A DNA stretch of 64,000 nt from Litorimonas sp964352855 (GCA_964352855.1 CAYGTR010000012.1:11562-75561), one strand, 5' to 3'; shown: positions 8,567 through 17,969, counted from the stretch's first letter. Numbers and translations: made by a program. Notes: generated by a model not told the origin, from the sequence alone.

Positions 8567-9912
8567 ATCCCCTCGAGATATGTCTTTAATGCGTCTAATG
8601 TGGGAGCCAGTTTTCTGGCGCGTTTTTCTTTTTTCATAATGCTTGCCAAAGCTTGGGGTAATGGAATGTCAGTTCCGATAATGCGTTCGACACTATCAGC
8701 AAATTTCGCAGGATGGGCTGTTGCAACAGTCACTTTGATGAAATCACGCGTCACATCATTTGCAAATGCTTCCATCGCCAAGTGCCCCACAGCGGTATGC
8801 GGACACATAATGTATCCCGTACTGTTATAGACACGCCTTAAATGACGTTCCGTTTCTTCATCCGAGAATGAAGCTCCCCAGCACATATCTCTGACTTTTT
8901 GAAAATCATTATCTAATAAATCTAGAATGCGCGGGAAGTTATTGGGGCGGCCAATATCCATTGCATTGGAAAGTGTCGGCACAGACGGACGAGGGCGATA
9001 GTCTCCGTCATCCAAATAATTCACAAAGGGATCATTCACATTATTTCCGATAACAAAACGGTCTATGGGTGCCCCCATAAGTTTGGCGATAATGCCGCCT
9101 GTCAGATTGCCGAGATTACCCGAAGGAATACTGTAAACGATCGGAATGCCTGGGTGCGCTGCTTTGATCTGAAGTGATGTCCAAAAATAATAGAAACTCT
9201 GAGGAATAACGCGACCCACATTAATGGAGTTCGCAGACATGAGATGATGTTTTTTCGTGAGCGCATTATCCGCGAAAGCGTCTTTTACGAGTTGTTGGCA
9301 GTCATCAAATGTACCTTGAATTTTTATGGCTTGCACATTTGAATTGTCATCACCCATTGTACACAGTTGTTGTTCTTGTACTTTACTGACACCGCCTTCT
9401 GGGAAAAGGATAATAACGCGAATGCCGTCTTGATTTAAAAAGGCGTCACCAACAGCGCCACCGGTATCGCCCGAAGTCGCCACAAGGATTGTGCGTGTCT
9501 CGCCGGATGATTGCATGAGGTGTGAGGCAGCGCGTCCCATAAAGCGTGCCGCAAAATCTTTGAACGCTAATGTTGGGCCTTGGAATAACTCAAGGATATA
9601 TTCATCATTCTCCTCCGCCATCGCCACATCAATGACTTGGTTTTGCAATGTTCTCATGGGAACAGGAAAATTATAAGCATCAAAACACAGGTCTCTCAGG
9701 GCGTCTGTGTCTATCGTGCCATCTGTGAAATGCTCTGCCAATTCAGCCGCACATTCCCAGAAATCCATAGCGCCCATTTCAGCTGTTTGTTTATTATCAT
9801 AAAATGGAAGCGTATCGGGCATCCATAAACCGCCGTCCGGCGCAAGCGAAGCGAGGAGCGCACGGCCAAAATCCGCTTTCACATCAAGATTAAGATGAGA
9901 GTGATAAGTCAT
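8563..9912 (-). CDS. thrC: Threonine synthase
   Basis: PLP-dependent enzyme converting O-phosphohomoserine to threonine. At 449 residues it belongs to the bacterial long form. The N-terminal segment GLWMPDTLP is typical, and the PLP lysine is in LFQGPTLAFKDFAARF. The phosphate-binding region includes SGDTGGA. It ends in TGA overlapping the GTG of the P-loop kinase gene, so the pair forms a short operon. The XRE-cupin regulator gene lies 54 bp upstream on the same strand and could be cotranscribed. Confidence 0.96.
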   Translation of the reverse strand: MTYHSHLNLDVKADFGRALLASLAPDGGLWMPDTLPFYDNKQTAEMGAMDFWECAAELAEHFTDGTIDTDALRDLCFDAYNFPVPMRTLQNQVIDVAMAEENDEYILELFQGPTLAFKDFAARFMGRAASHLMQSSGETRTILVATSGDTGGAVGDAFLNQDGIRVIILFPEGGVSKVQEQQLCTMGDDNSNVQAIKIQGTFDDCQQLVKDAFADNALTKKHHLMSANSINVGRVIPQSFYYFWTSLQIKAAHPGIPIVYSIPSGNLGNLTGGIIAKLMGAPIDRFVIGNNVNDPFVNYLDDGDYRPRPSVPTLSNAMDIGRPNNFPRILDLLDNDFQKVRDMCWGASFSDEETERHLRRVYNSTGYIMCPHTAVGHLAMEAFANDVTRDFIKVTVATAHPAKFADSVERIIGTDIPLPQALASIMKKEKRARKLAPTLDALKTYLEGM

Positions 9913-9966
9913 TTAAGGTTTAATAAAGCAGTTATTTGAATGCGCAAGGCAGAGCTTTCCAGATTT

Positions 9967-10575
9967 TTAGGCTCTTACCATATGGGCTAAAATATTCACC
10001 ATGGTGGCATGGGCGGGCATGTTGCCTGTATTCGTTAACTTATGTTCTCTATCGCCGCGGTAGCGTAGCGTTTCACCCGCTTTGACCGTCCATTTTTGAT
10101 TGCCAATCTCAACCATAATTTCGCCCGATAAAACACTCAGATTTTCTATAGACCCATCAGGATGGGGTGAGCTTTCTAATACTCCGCCGGGTTCAGCTTT
10201 GAAATCATACCATTGCACCCATTGAACTGTTTCGATTGACCCAATAATACGTAATTCGCAGTGTCCGTCTTCGCTACGGAGCAAAGGAATGTCTTTAACG
10301 GAAAGCTTTTCAATAAGCGCATCCTGCGTGTCATCATGAGAGACAATGGCTTCAACACTTGTCCCTAATGCCAGACTGAGACGGGAGAGGGTGGCCAGTG
10401 AGGGATTGGTTTCATTTTTTTCGATCTGGCTGATCATTGATTTTGCGACACCTGACATGTCCGATAATTCGCCGAGCGATAATTTGTCTGCTGTTCGTAG
10501 TCTTAAGATTGTTTGCCCTAATTTCTCTGATAAGGCATCGGTTTCAGCACAGAATTGACGTTTTTGCCTGGCCAT
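9967..10575 (-). CDS. XRE-family regulator with C-terminal cupin (SutR-like), probable sulfur regulator
   Basis: 202 residues. An HTH domain (about 15-72) contains LSLGELSDMSGVAKSMISQI. A cupin domain follows (about 115-195), with the segment VKAGETLRYRGDREH. The layout is that of E. coli SutR/YdcN, a sulfur-utilisation regulator. It is divergent from the cysG-cysI-cysH operon, and an 18-bp perfect palindrome lies between them, so control of that operon and of itself is likely. That target is inference from position. The cupin may sense a small ligand; none can be named. The start ATG at 10575 gives a normal N-terminus. Confidence 0.82.
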   Translation of the reverse strand: MARQKRQFCAETDALSEKLGQTILRLRTADKLSLGELSDMSGVAKSMISQIEKNETNPSLATLSRLSLALGTSVEAIVSHDDTQDALIEKLSVKDIPLLRSEDGHCELRIIGSIETVQWVQWYDFKAEPGGVLESSPHPDGSIENLSVLSGEIMVEIGNQKWTVKAGETLRYRGDREHKLTNTGNMPAHATMVNILAHMVRA

Positions 10576-10658
10576 AACATTTCCAAAATAAGGCGCTCTC
10601 GCCTTCGTGACTGAATAATTTCTTTTTAATTTTCAAGCGGACTAGATTTTGCTCAATT

Positions 10659-10676
10659 CGTTCTATATATAGAACG
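10659..10676. promoter_or_regulatory. 18-bp perfect palindrome, putative operator of the XRE-cupin regulator
   Basis: CGTTCTATATATAGAACG is fully self-complementary. It sits 84 bp upstream of the regulator start and 27 bp upstream of the cysG start. The TATATA core could overlap a -10 box, which would fit a repressor site. No experiment supports it; position and symmetry are the evidence. Confidence 0.6.
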
Positions 10677-10702
10677 CACAAATTTAGCAAGTCTTTCGGC
10701 AA

Positions 10703-12100
10703 ATGGATGTCCCGATGCGTTACTTACCTATACACGTAGATACACAAGATGTGTTGATCCGCATTTTTGGAGGAGAAGGCGCCGCTGAAGCGAAGCTGCG
10801 TACCCTTGTAAAAACCGATGCGCATCTGGAAGTTGTTTCAGAAACGATTAGCCCTGAAATTCAAAAATGGCAGTCTCAAGGACTATTAACTTGGCAAGCG
10901 CGTGGCTTTCAAGAAGGCGATTTGTCCGATGTAAGGCTCGTTTATGCGGCGACCGAAGATGATGATTTAAATGCTCATATCGCGTCGCTTTGCCGGGTAA
11001 GGGGACTTTTGGTCAATGCAGCAGACCAAAAAGATGCTTGCGATTTCATCACGCCTGCCTTGGTTGATCGGTCGCCTGTCTTGATTTCAATTGGAACTGA
11101 GGGAACAAGCCCGGGGTTAGCTCGTGCCTTGAAAGCGGATTTGGAGAAGCGCTTGCCTAGCACCTTAGGGAGCTTGGCCGAGCTTATCCGGGATCTACGC
11201 GCCAAGGTCAAAGAGGTTATGCCGTCACTCTCTGAGCGTCAGACCTTTTGGGCGCGTATTTTTAATGGCAAAGACTTGGATGCGCATTTGCGGAAAGACA
11301 TGAAGTCTTTTACACAAGTTGTTGAAAGTGCGCTTTTAAATTCTGATCTTGAAAAAATCGGTCAAGTTGCACTTGTGGGTGCGGGCCCCGGTGATCCTGA
11401 TCTTTTGACCTTTGCCGCGCAACAAGCGCTTCATAGCGCAGATGTTATTATTTACGACAGACTAGTCAGCCAAGCTGTTTTGGAGCTTGGGCGTCGTGAA
11501 GCTGAATATATCTATGTCGGTAAAACACCAAATGGTCCGTCTGTCTCACAAGACGACATCAATACTTTGCTTGTAGAAAAGGCCCGAGAAGGACATCATG
11601 TCGTGCGCCTCAAAAGCGGTGATCCACTAATTTTCGGTCGTGCAGATGAGGAAATAGACGTTCTAAATGCGGCTAATATTCCGTTTCGTATTGTGCCCGG
11701 TATTACTGCGGCAGCTGGCGCCGCGGCTGAAATTGGAGCCTCATTGACGACGCGCGGTAAAAATTCATCCGTCAGCCTTCTCACTGGACATGACGCGAAA
11801 GGATTTGCCGAACAGGACTGGCGCAGCTTAGCGCAATCCGGCTCACGTGCCGTTGTTTATATGGGTGTAGGGGCCGCACGGTTTATCCAAGGTCGTTTGC
11901 TTTTGCACGGGGCGTCTGCGGAGACTCCGGTAACCGTTGTTGAATATGCAACCCGTCCCAATCAAATTATTGTTTCAACATCATTATCTCGTATGGCTGA
12001 TGATATGGCGGCGGCGTCCATTAAAGGCCCTGCCGTTCTGATGCTGGGTTACAAAGCGAATGCTGTTGAAGTGAATACTGTTTTGAAAGCTGTGTCATGA
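10703..12100 (+). CDS. cysG: Siroheme synthase (fused precorrin-2 dehydrogenase/ferrochelatase and uroporphyrinogen-III methyltransferase)
   Basis: Makes siroheme, the cofactor of sulfite reductase, from uroporphyrinogen III. The N-terminal half (about 1-200) is the dehydrogenase/chelatase module, with Rossmann-type LVYAATEDDDLN. The C-terminal half (about 215-465) is the SAM methyltransferase, with VALVGAGPGDPDLLT and, near its end, the segment VVYMGVGAA. At 465 residues it matches the fused CysG family. ATG at 10703 is used; an in-frame ATG at 10715 (MRYLP) is a possible alternative. The stop overlaps the DUF2849 start by four bases. First gene of the sulfite-reduction operon. Confidence 0.95.
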   Translation: MDVPMRYLPIHVDTQDVLIRIFGGEGAAEAKLRTLVKTDAHLEVVSETISPEIQKWQSQGLLTWQARGFQEGDLSDVRLVYAATEDDDLNAHIASLCRVRGLLVNAADQKDACDFITPALVDRSPVLISIGTEGTSPGLARALKADLEKRLPSTLGSLAELIRDLRAKVKEVMPSLSERQTFWARIFNGKDLDAHLRKDMKSFTQVVESALLNSDLEKIGQVALVGAGPGDPDLLTFAAQQALHSADVIIYDRLVSQAVLELGRREAEYIYVGKTPNGPSVSQDDINTLLVEKAREGHHVVRLKSGDPLIFGRADEEIDVLNAANIPFRIVPGITAAAGAAAEIGASLTTRGKNSSVSLLTGHDAKGFAEQDWRSLAQSGSRAVVYMGVGAARFIQGRLLLHGASAETPVTVVEYATRPNQIIVSTSLSRMADDMAAASIKGPAVLMLGYKANAVEVNTVLKAVS

Positions 12101-12420
12101 GTACACTAAAACACAAAGGCAAAGGGCCGCAGGCAATTACAGCCAATACATTGCGGGACGGCCTTAATGTCTGGCTTACGCCTGATTTCGAATGGTCGAT
12201 GAATTATGCAGATGCACTGATTACGGAAGACTCGGATAAAATCGAAAAAATGGGCGAGGTGGGTGATCGAGATGAGCTCGCAAATCTCGTTGTTGGAGTC
12301 TATTTTATTGACGTTGAGCCGGAGACCGGAAAGCCTGCGCGTTACCGAGAGAAATTTCGTGTCGCGGGTCCCACATATGACACAGCAACCCTTGTGCCTC
12401 TAGATATTCAAAAGGTTTAA
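12097..12420 (+). CDS. DUF2849 family protein of the sulfite reductase operon
   Basis: 107 residues, soluble, no catalytic motif recognised. Known of the family: DUF2849 proteins in alphaproteobacteria sit between cysG and cysI, as here, but their role is not established. ATGA overlap with cysG and a two-base gap to cysI indicate coupled translation. A structural or electron-transfer accessory role for CysI is possible; this is inference from position only. Confidence 0.85.
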   Translation: MSTLKHKGKGPQAITANTLRDGLNVWLTPDFEWSMNYADALITEDSDKIEKMGEVGDRDELANLVVGVYFIDVEPETGKPARYREKFRVAGPTYDTATLVPLDIQKV

Positions 12421-12422
12421 TC

Positions 12423-14063
12423 ATGTATCGTTATGATGAATTTGACGCCAAAATGGTGGCGTCGCGCGTTGACCAATTCCGAGGTCAAGTGCAACGCCGA
12501 TTAAGCGGAGAGCTAACAGAAGCTGAGTTCAGGCCGCTGCGGCTCATGAATGGATTATACCTTCAACTGCACGCCTATATGCTGCGTGTGGCTGTGCCTT
12601 ATGGCACACTTAATTCAACGCAAATGCGTAAGCTCGCCTATCTCGCAGATAAATATGATCGTGGCTATGGCCATATCACAACACGTCAGAATGTTCAGTA
12701 TAACTGGCCGGAGCTGACAGATGTGCCTGATATGCTAGAGGAATTAGCGAGTGTTGAAATGCACGCTATCCAGACTTCGGGCAATTGTATCCGAAATGTG
12801 ACGTCTGATCCCTATGCCGGGGCGATTGCGGATGAAATAGAAGACCCGCGACCGACCTGTGAAATCATTCGGCAATGGTCGACGTTTCACCCTGAATTTT
12901 CATTCTTACCGCGTAAGTTTAAGATTGCCGTCACCGCGTCTGAGAAAGATCGGGCACTTATCCGTGCTCATGACATCGGCATTGAGATTATTAAAAATAC
13001 CGAAGGCGAGGTGGGTTACCGAATCCTCGTGGGAGGTGGTTTAGGGCGAACGCCTATTATCGGACAAGTGCTGCGCGATTTTCTTCCGCGCATTGAATTA
13101 CTGCCTTATTTGGAAGCGACTTTACGCGTGTATAATCGCTATGGGCGCCGCGATAATAAATATAAGGCGCGCATCAAAATATTGGTGCAGGAAACAGGCA
13201 TAGAGGCCTTCCGTGAACAGGTGGAAGCTGAATATAAAGACCTTGTTCCACTGGATATTGCCATTTCACCGCAGGAAGTTGCGCGGATAACGGAATATTT
13301 TACACCGCCACAATTCAAAACGCTGAAAGCGTCAGAGCTAAAGTCAGACAACCCCGCCTTTGCACGTTGGCTCAAACACAATGTCTTACCGCATAAGGTA
13401 GATGGCTATGCAATTGTCAATATTTCGTTGAAACCCTTGGAACGCGCTCCCGGTGATGTGACGTCTGAACAGATGCGTATTGTTGCAGATCTCTCTGATA
13501 AATATAGTTTTTCTGAAATTCGGACGACCCACCAACAGAACCTCGTTTTGCCGCATGTGGAAGTGACAGAACTGGAAAATCTGTTCAATGCGCTAACCGC
13601 TGCGAAAATGGGTGAAGCTAATATTGGACTGATTACGGATATTATTTGCTGCCCGGGCATGGATTTTTGTGCTTTGGCGACAGCACGTTCCATTCCAATT
13701 TCACAAGCGATTGCCGAACGGTTTTGGGATGCAGAACGCCAAGCCATGATCGGCGAAATGCAAATTAAAATATCAGGTTGCATCAATGCTTGCGGACATC
13801 ATCATGTTGGCCATATTGGTATTCTTGGGCTCGAAAAGGCGGGCGTCGAATTTTACCAAGTTAAGATTGGCGGCGACCCGTCAGAAAATGCGGCCATTGG
13901 ACAAGTCACGGGGCCGGGCTTCTCTCAAGAAGAGCTTATTGACGGTATCGAACGCATGGTCGACCATTATATCGACATTCGTGAGGCCGAGGATGAGCGC
14001 TTTATTGATGTTGTCCGACGCGTAGGCGTCGACCCCTTTAAGGAGGTGCTTTATGTCTCTTAA
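12423..14063 (+). CDS. cysI: Sulfite reductase hemoprotein (nitrite/sulfite reductase family)
   Basis: Siroheme/4Fe-4S enzyme that reduces sulfite to sulfide by six electrons. 546 residues with two ferredoxin-like/siroheme repeats. The cluster cysteines appear in IICCPGMDFCALA and SGCINACGHHHVGHIG. The early segment YDRGYGHITTRQNVQ carries the siroheme-binding basic residues. The family also includes nitrite reductases; cysG, DUF2849 and cysH neighbours favour sulfite. No cysJ flavoprotein is nearby, so the electron donor may be ferredoxin (inference). The last codons hold an AAGGAGG ribosome-binding site for the next gene. Confidence 0.94.
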   Translation: MYRYDEFDAKMVASRVDQFRGQVQRRLSGELTEAEFRPLRLMNGLYLQLHAYMLRVAVPYGTLNSTQMRKLAYLADKYDRGYGHITTRQNVQYNWPELTDVPDMLEELASVEMHAIQTSGNCIRNVTSDPYAGAIADEIEDPRPTCEIIRQWSTFHPEFSFLPRKFKIAVTASEKDRALIRAHDIGIEIIKNTEGEVGYRILVGGGLGRTPIIGQVLRDFLPRIELLPYLEATLRVYNRYGRRDNKYKARIKILVQETGIEAFREQVEAEYKDLVPLDIAISPQEVARITEYFTPPQFKTLKASELKSDNPAFARWLKHNVLPHKVDGYAIVNISLKPLERAPGDVTSEQMRIVADLSDKYSFSEIRTTHQQNLVLPHVEVTELENLFNALTAAKMGEANIGLITDIICCPGMDFCALATARSIPISQAIAERFWDAERQAMIGEMQIKISGCINACGHHHVGHIGILGLEKAGVEFYQVKIGGDPSENAAIGQVTGPGFSQEELIDGIERMVDHYIDIREAEDERFIDVVRRVGVDPFKEVLYVS

Positions 14064-15279
14064 TGAAGCCTATTCGGATGGAGTCGACATACCCGATATA
14101 ACCGATGTTTTGGTAAAAGGAGGGAAACCGACGACTGCGCTTGCGGCGGAGGCAATTGTTTCACTTGAAGATTTTGCAGGGCATAACAGCGCTCAAGTCC
14201 TGCGCGTCAATGTTCATGCGGATATTAAAGCGATAAGACCCCATATTGACCGCGCAAAAACAATTATCGTGGCTTTTCCTGCCTTTACAGATGGCCGCGG
14301 CTTTTCACTGGCCCGCATTTTAAGGCAGCGCGAGGGCTTTGAAGGCGAGTTGATTGCCGAGGGGCCTCTTATTCCTGACCAATATGCATTCGCCGTTCAG
14401 TGTGGCTTCAATGGCGTGAAAATTGAACCCACGCTTTTTAATCGCCATAGTGAGAGCCACTGGTTTAAAGCGCTATCAGAATTCGGCTTAACCTATCAAC
14501 GAGGGTATGCAGTACCGTCAGGGCCAGCGACAAGCGTTTTAGATGCGCGCGCGACGGCTTTTCGAGAGCCTCTTAACTTGGACACCTATCACGCTTTATC
14601 AGCGGAGATGGCGTTAAAAAAAGCCTGTGAGGCCTATGATGGTAAGATTGTTTTAGCATCCTCTTTGGGTGTGGACTCAGTTGTGCTCCTTCATATGGTC
14701 TCGAAAATAAACCCTGACTTGCCGATTATTTTCCTCGATACGGGAAAGCATTTTCGTGAAACCTTGGCTTATCGCGATTTATTAATTCAAGATTTAGGTC
14801 TCACAAATTTTCAGAACATCATGCCTGATGCGGCTGAATTAAAAATCGAAGACCCAAAGGGCGATTTGCACAAAACCGAGCCTGACGCCTGTTGCGATCT
14901 CCGAAAAGTGCGTCCTTTAGATCGGATCATCAGAGGCTATGAAGCGCGCATAACGGGCCGAAAACGTTATCAAACACCGCAACGCGCCAATATGCCGATA
15001 TTGGAAACGGGTGGGGAGCAAGTGAAAGTAAATCCGCTGGCCTATTGGTCGGCGAAAGATGTGACAGCTTATATCCAACGTCATGATCTACCGCCGCATC
15101 CTATGTTGACTTTAGGCTATTTGTCGATTGGGTGTCAGCCTTGCACCACACGTGTTGCCGCAGGTGAAGATCCGCGCGCAGGGCGTTGGCGCCACTCAGA
15201 TAAAACCGAATGCGGTATTCATTATATTAACGGCAAATGGGAAGCCGTTCCAACGCAGAAGACATACGAGGTTTTTTAA
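14053..15279 (+). CDS. cysH: DUF934 domain fused to adenylyl/phosphoadenylyl-sulfate reductase CysH
   Basis: 408 residues in one frame. The N-terminal part (about 1-160) is DUF934-like, with FPAFTDGRGFSLARIL and a following LIPDQYAF segment. The C-terminal part (about 175-408) is CysH, with PP-loop SSLGVDSVVLLHM. Cys280/Cys281 (ACCDLRK) and Cys361/Cys364 (GCQPC) match the 4Fe-4S ligands of assimilatory APS reductases. The catalytic Cys387 is in TECGIH. The cluster predicts use of APS, possibly PAPS. DUF934 is usually a separate small gene beside cysI and cysH. The start overlaps cysI by 11 bases behind a strong AAGGAGG. Converges on hisIE two bases away. Confidence 0.92.
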   Translation: MSLNEAYSDGVDIPDITDVLVKGGKPTTALAAEAIVSLEDFAGHNSAQVLRVNVHADIKAIRPHIDRAKTIIVAFPAFTDGRGFSLARILRQREGFEGELIAEGPLIPDQYAFAVQCGFNGVKIEPTLFNRHSESHWFKALSEFGLTYQRGYAVPSGPATSVLDARATAFREPLNLDTYHALSAEMALKKACEAYDGKIVLASSLGVDSVVLLHMVSKINPDLPIIFLDTGKHFRETLAYRDLLIQDLGLTNFQNIMPDAAELKIEDPKGDLHKTEPDACCDLRKVRPLDRIIRGYEARITGRKRYQTPQRANMPILETGGEQVKVNPLAYWSAKDVTAYIQRHDLPPHPMLTLGYLSIGCQPCTTRVAAGEDPRAGRWRHSDKTECGIHYINGKWEAVPTQKTYEVF

Positions 15280-15281
15280 GC

Positions 15282-15890
15282 CTATTTATGACGTGATTGC
15301 AGTACCGTAATCGCATTATTCAGCGACAATCCTTTTGCCCGAAGCAACACAATCAAGTGATATAGCAAATCTGCTGACTCTCCCAGCAGCGCCTCATCAT
15401 CTTCGGCGACAGCGGCGAGGGCGGTTTCGACGCCTTCTTCGCCGACCTTTTGCGCGGCGCGTCTGAGGGGGCCTGCCAAGAGTTTGGCTGTGTAAGAATC
15501 ATCGGGCGACGCGCCGACGCGGCTTTTCACAATGTTATCCAAATAGGCCAGAAAACCGACACCAGTTGCACCTTCGTCACCAAAGCAAGAGATTGTGCCT
15601 TCATGGCATGTTGGGCCTTTGGGCTGCGCCATCACGAGGAGGGTGTCTTGGTCGCAATCTAGTGTTATGGAAACCAAGTTTAAAACATTCCCGCTCGTTT
15701 CACCCTTGGTCCAAAGTGTTTGGCGGGAACGGCTGTAAAAGGTGACTAGTTGAGTCTCTAAGGTTTTTACTACGCTGTCCGCTGACATATAGCCGAGCAT
15801 TAAAACCTGTAACGTCTCAGCGTCTTGAACAATTGCAGGCACGAGGCCATTGCCTTTTTCAAAATCAATTCGGTTTAAAATATCCGTCAT
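15282..15890 (-). CDS. hisIE: Bifunctional phosphoribosyl-AMP cyclohydrolase / phosphoribosyl-ATP pyrophosphatase
   Basis: Catalyses steps 2 and 3 of histidine synthesis. The N-terminal cyclohydrolase (about 1-105) shows YSRSRQTLWTKGETSGN and DCDQDTLL, the metal-binding segments. The C-terminal pyrophosphatase (about 115-202) shows KVGEEGVETALAA and ESADLLYHLIVLL. At 202 residues it is the normal fused form. Last gene of the his operon; four-base overlap with hisF. Secure. Confidence 0.96.
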   Translation of the reverse strand: MTDILNRIDFEKGNGLVPAIVQDAETLQVLMLGYMSADSVVKTLETQLVTFYSRSRQTLWTKGETSGNVLNLVSITLDCDQDTLLVMAQPKGPTCHEGTISCFGDEGATGVGFLAYLDNIVKSRVGASPDDSYTAKLLAGPLRRAAQKVGEEGVETALAAVAEDDEALLGESADLLYHLIVLLRAKGLSLNNAITVLQSRHK

Positions 15891-16654
15891 AGTCTTATCA
15901 CAATTCCGGCCTTCGTCAGGTCAGATTTTAAGGTAGGTATTTGGATTATGTCTTTATGAAAGACACTCGCAGCGAGAGCGCCGTCGACATTGGCTTGCTC
16001 GAAAACATCTTTGAAATGTGTAACTTCCCCTGCACCACCAGACGCGATTAAAGGCACCGGGCAGATATCACGAACGGCTTTTAACTGCGCGATATCATAG
16101 CCTTTGCGCACACCGTCTTGGTTCATGCAGTTTAAGACGATTTCACCGGCACCGCGGTCACAGGCTTCTTTTATCCAAGCGAGTGTTTCCCGACCGGTTT
16201 CACGTTGTTTGTTCGGGTCACCCGTGTGAGAGCGGACTCGATACGTGCCATTATCTTCAAAACTATCTACGCCCACAACAATACATTGCCGTCCAAAAGC
16301 TTGGCTCATATCGGTTATGAGTTGAGGGTTCATGAGGGCAGGCGAATTAATGCTGATTTTATCGGCTCCTGCCGCGAGCCGTGCTGCTGCGGCTTCGACC
16401 GTTTTTATGCCGCCTGCAACACAGAAAGGAATATCAAGGACTTGCGAGACAGACTTCACCCAGTCAGGGCTGATGGAGCGATCATCCACTGAGGCTGTGA
16501 TATCATAAAATACCAACTCATCCGCGCCCGCATCACGGTAACGCAGAGCGAGGTCGAGTATGCCGCCAACGTCTTCATGGTTGCGGAACTGAACGCCTTT
16601 GACGACACGTCCGTCTCTGACGTCCAGACAAGGTATAATTCGCTTAGCTAGCAC
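15887..16654 (-). CDS. hisF: Imidazole glycerol phosphate synthase cyclase subunit
   Basis: TIM-barrel subunit that, with HisH, turns PRFAR and ammonia into imidazole glycerol phosphate and AICAR. The N-terminus LAKRIIPCLDVRDGRVVKG is diagnostic, with catalytic Asp11. The second catalytic Asp is in LNCMNQDGVRKGYD. 255 residues, standard. Overlaps hisA by seven bases and hisIE by four. Confidence 0.97.
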   Translation of the reverse strand: MLAKRIIPCLDVRDGRVVKGVQFRNHEDVGGILDLALRYRDAGADELVFYDITASVDDRSISPDWVKSVSQVLDIPFCVAGGIKTVEAAAARLAAGADKISINSPALMNPQLITDMSQAFGRQCIVVGVDSFEDNGTYRVRSHTGDPNKQRETGRETLAWIKEACDRGAGEIVLNCMNQDGVRKGYDIAQLKAVRDICPVPLIASGGAGEVTHFKDVFEQANVDGALAASVFHKDIIQIPTLKSDLTKAGIVIRL

Positions 16655-17373
16655 GCAACGGCCTCGGAGACAGTGAAACGGTTCTCATAAAGGGCTTTGC
16701 CGATAATAATCCCGTACGGATTGAGCGCTTTAAGCGACTTTACATCGTCCAACGTGCCTACGCCACCGGAGGTAATAAGATCGAGCGTAGGGTATTTCGT
16801 TTGAACCTCTTTATAAAGATCAACATTTGACCCACCGAGTACACCATCACGCCCTATATCCGTTATCAAAACAGTTTTAAGACCGGAACCGGAATAATCA
16901 TCTAACACATGCCAGAGTGATTTTTCCCCGGTTTCCATCCATCCGCGCGTCGCAGGAACCGGCACACCGTTTTCATCCAGATTGACGTCTAAGGCGATAA
17001 CAAGTCTATCCGCACCAACTTCGTTAATCCAAAACTTTACCATTTGTGGGTTTGTGACAGACAGCGAGCCGACAACAACACGATCAACACCGCCGTCTAA
17101 GAGGCGTTGAATTTGGGAGATTTCCCGAATACCTCCGCCTGTTTGAACCTTGAGACCACTTTCTCTGGCGAGCTCAATTATTAAGTCGATTTGTTCGGAA
17201 TTGCCATGCTTGGCCCCATCAAGATCAACAACATGCATGCGTGTTGCGCCCTGCGCCGCAAAGCCCTTGGCGACATCAATAGGCAATTCTGCGTAATCTG
17301 TGCGCCTATTAAAGTCGCCCTTATAAAGCCGGACACAGCGTCCGCCGATAAGGTCAATTGCCGGAATAATCAT
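16648..17373 (-). CDS. hisA: ProFAR isomerase
   Basis: Phosphoribosylformimino-5-aminoimidazole carboxamide ribotide isomerase, step 4 of the pathway; a TIM barrel homologous to HisF. Diagnostic segments are IIPAIDLIGGRCVRLYKGD, with catalytic Asp, and LITDIGRDGVLGG, with the second Asp. 241 residues, standard. ATGA overlap with hisH. Confidence 0.97.
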   Translation of the reverse strand: MIIPAIDLIGGRCVRLYKGDFNRRTDYAELPIDVAKGFAAQGATRMHVVDLDGAKHGNSEQIDLIIELARESGLKVQTGGGIREISQIQRLLDGGVDRVVVGSLSVTNPQMVKFWINEVGADRLVIALDVNLDENGVPVPATRGWMETGEKSLWHVLDDYSGSGLKTVLITDIGRDGVLGGSNVDLYKEVQTKYPTLDLITSGGVGTLDDVKSLKALNPYGIIIGKALYENRFTVSEAVAC

Positions 17374-17969
17374 GCGGGTAGATCCAAGAAGTTTTTCAAT
17401 ATTTTTGCGCCTGTTGCACTACTGCGTTCAGGATGGAATTGACACCCCTGAAAATTATTGTGCTTAACGATCGCTGAGAATTCGCTTCCATAAGTCGAGG
17501 ATACAAGCGTATGAGAGTTTACAGGGGCTGCAAAAGAGTGAACAAAGTAGGCATAATCTGTTCCGTTTAAGCCTTTTACAAGGGGCGCCTCTTTGAGAAC
17601 TGACAATGTATTCCATCCCATATGCGGGCTGGGGTTGTTCTTTGTATCTAATGCCCCGACATGTCCCGGAATCACACCAAAGCCTTCAACTGTTTCATTA
17701 CCTTCATCTAATGTGTCGAACATAAGCTGCATGCCGAGACATATACCGAGAACGGGCTGCTTTAGGTTTTTTACGACCGGAACAAGATTACGCGCATTTA
17801 TTTTTGTCATAGCAAAAGGCGCACTACCGACACCCGGTAGGACAACTTTGTCGGCGCCGGATATTTGTTCCGCATCGGCTGTGATGTCTGACTGAACACC
17901 GAGGCGTTCAAATGCAAATGCCACGGATGAAAGATTGGCGCAGCCTGTATCAATGATAACCAGACTCAT
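17370..17969 (-). CDS. hisH: Imidazole glycerol phosphate synthase glutaminase subunit
   Basis: Class I glutamine amidotransferase that feeds ammonia to HisF. The nucleophile Cys is in VLGICLGMQLMFD, and the His/Glu pair is in GCQFHPERS. 199 residues, standard. Overlaps the hisC::hisB gene by four bases. Confidence 0.97.
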   Translation of the reverse strand: MSLVIIDTGCANLSSVAFAFERLGVQSDITADAEQISGADKVVLPGVGSAPFAMTKINARNLVPVVKNLKQPVLGICLGMQLMFDTLDEGNETVEGFGVIPGHVGALDTKNNPSPHMGWNTLSVLKEAPLVKGLNGTDYAYFVHSFAAPVNSHTLVSSTYGSEFSAIVKHNNFQGCQFHPERSSATGAKILKNFLDLPA

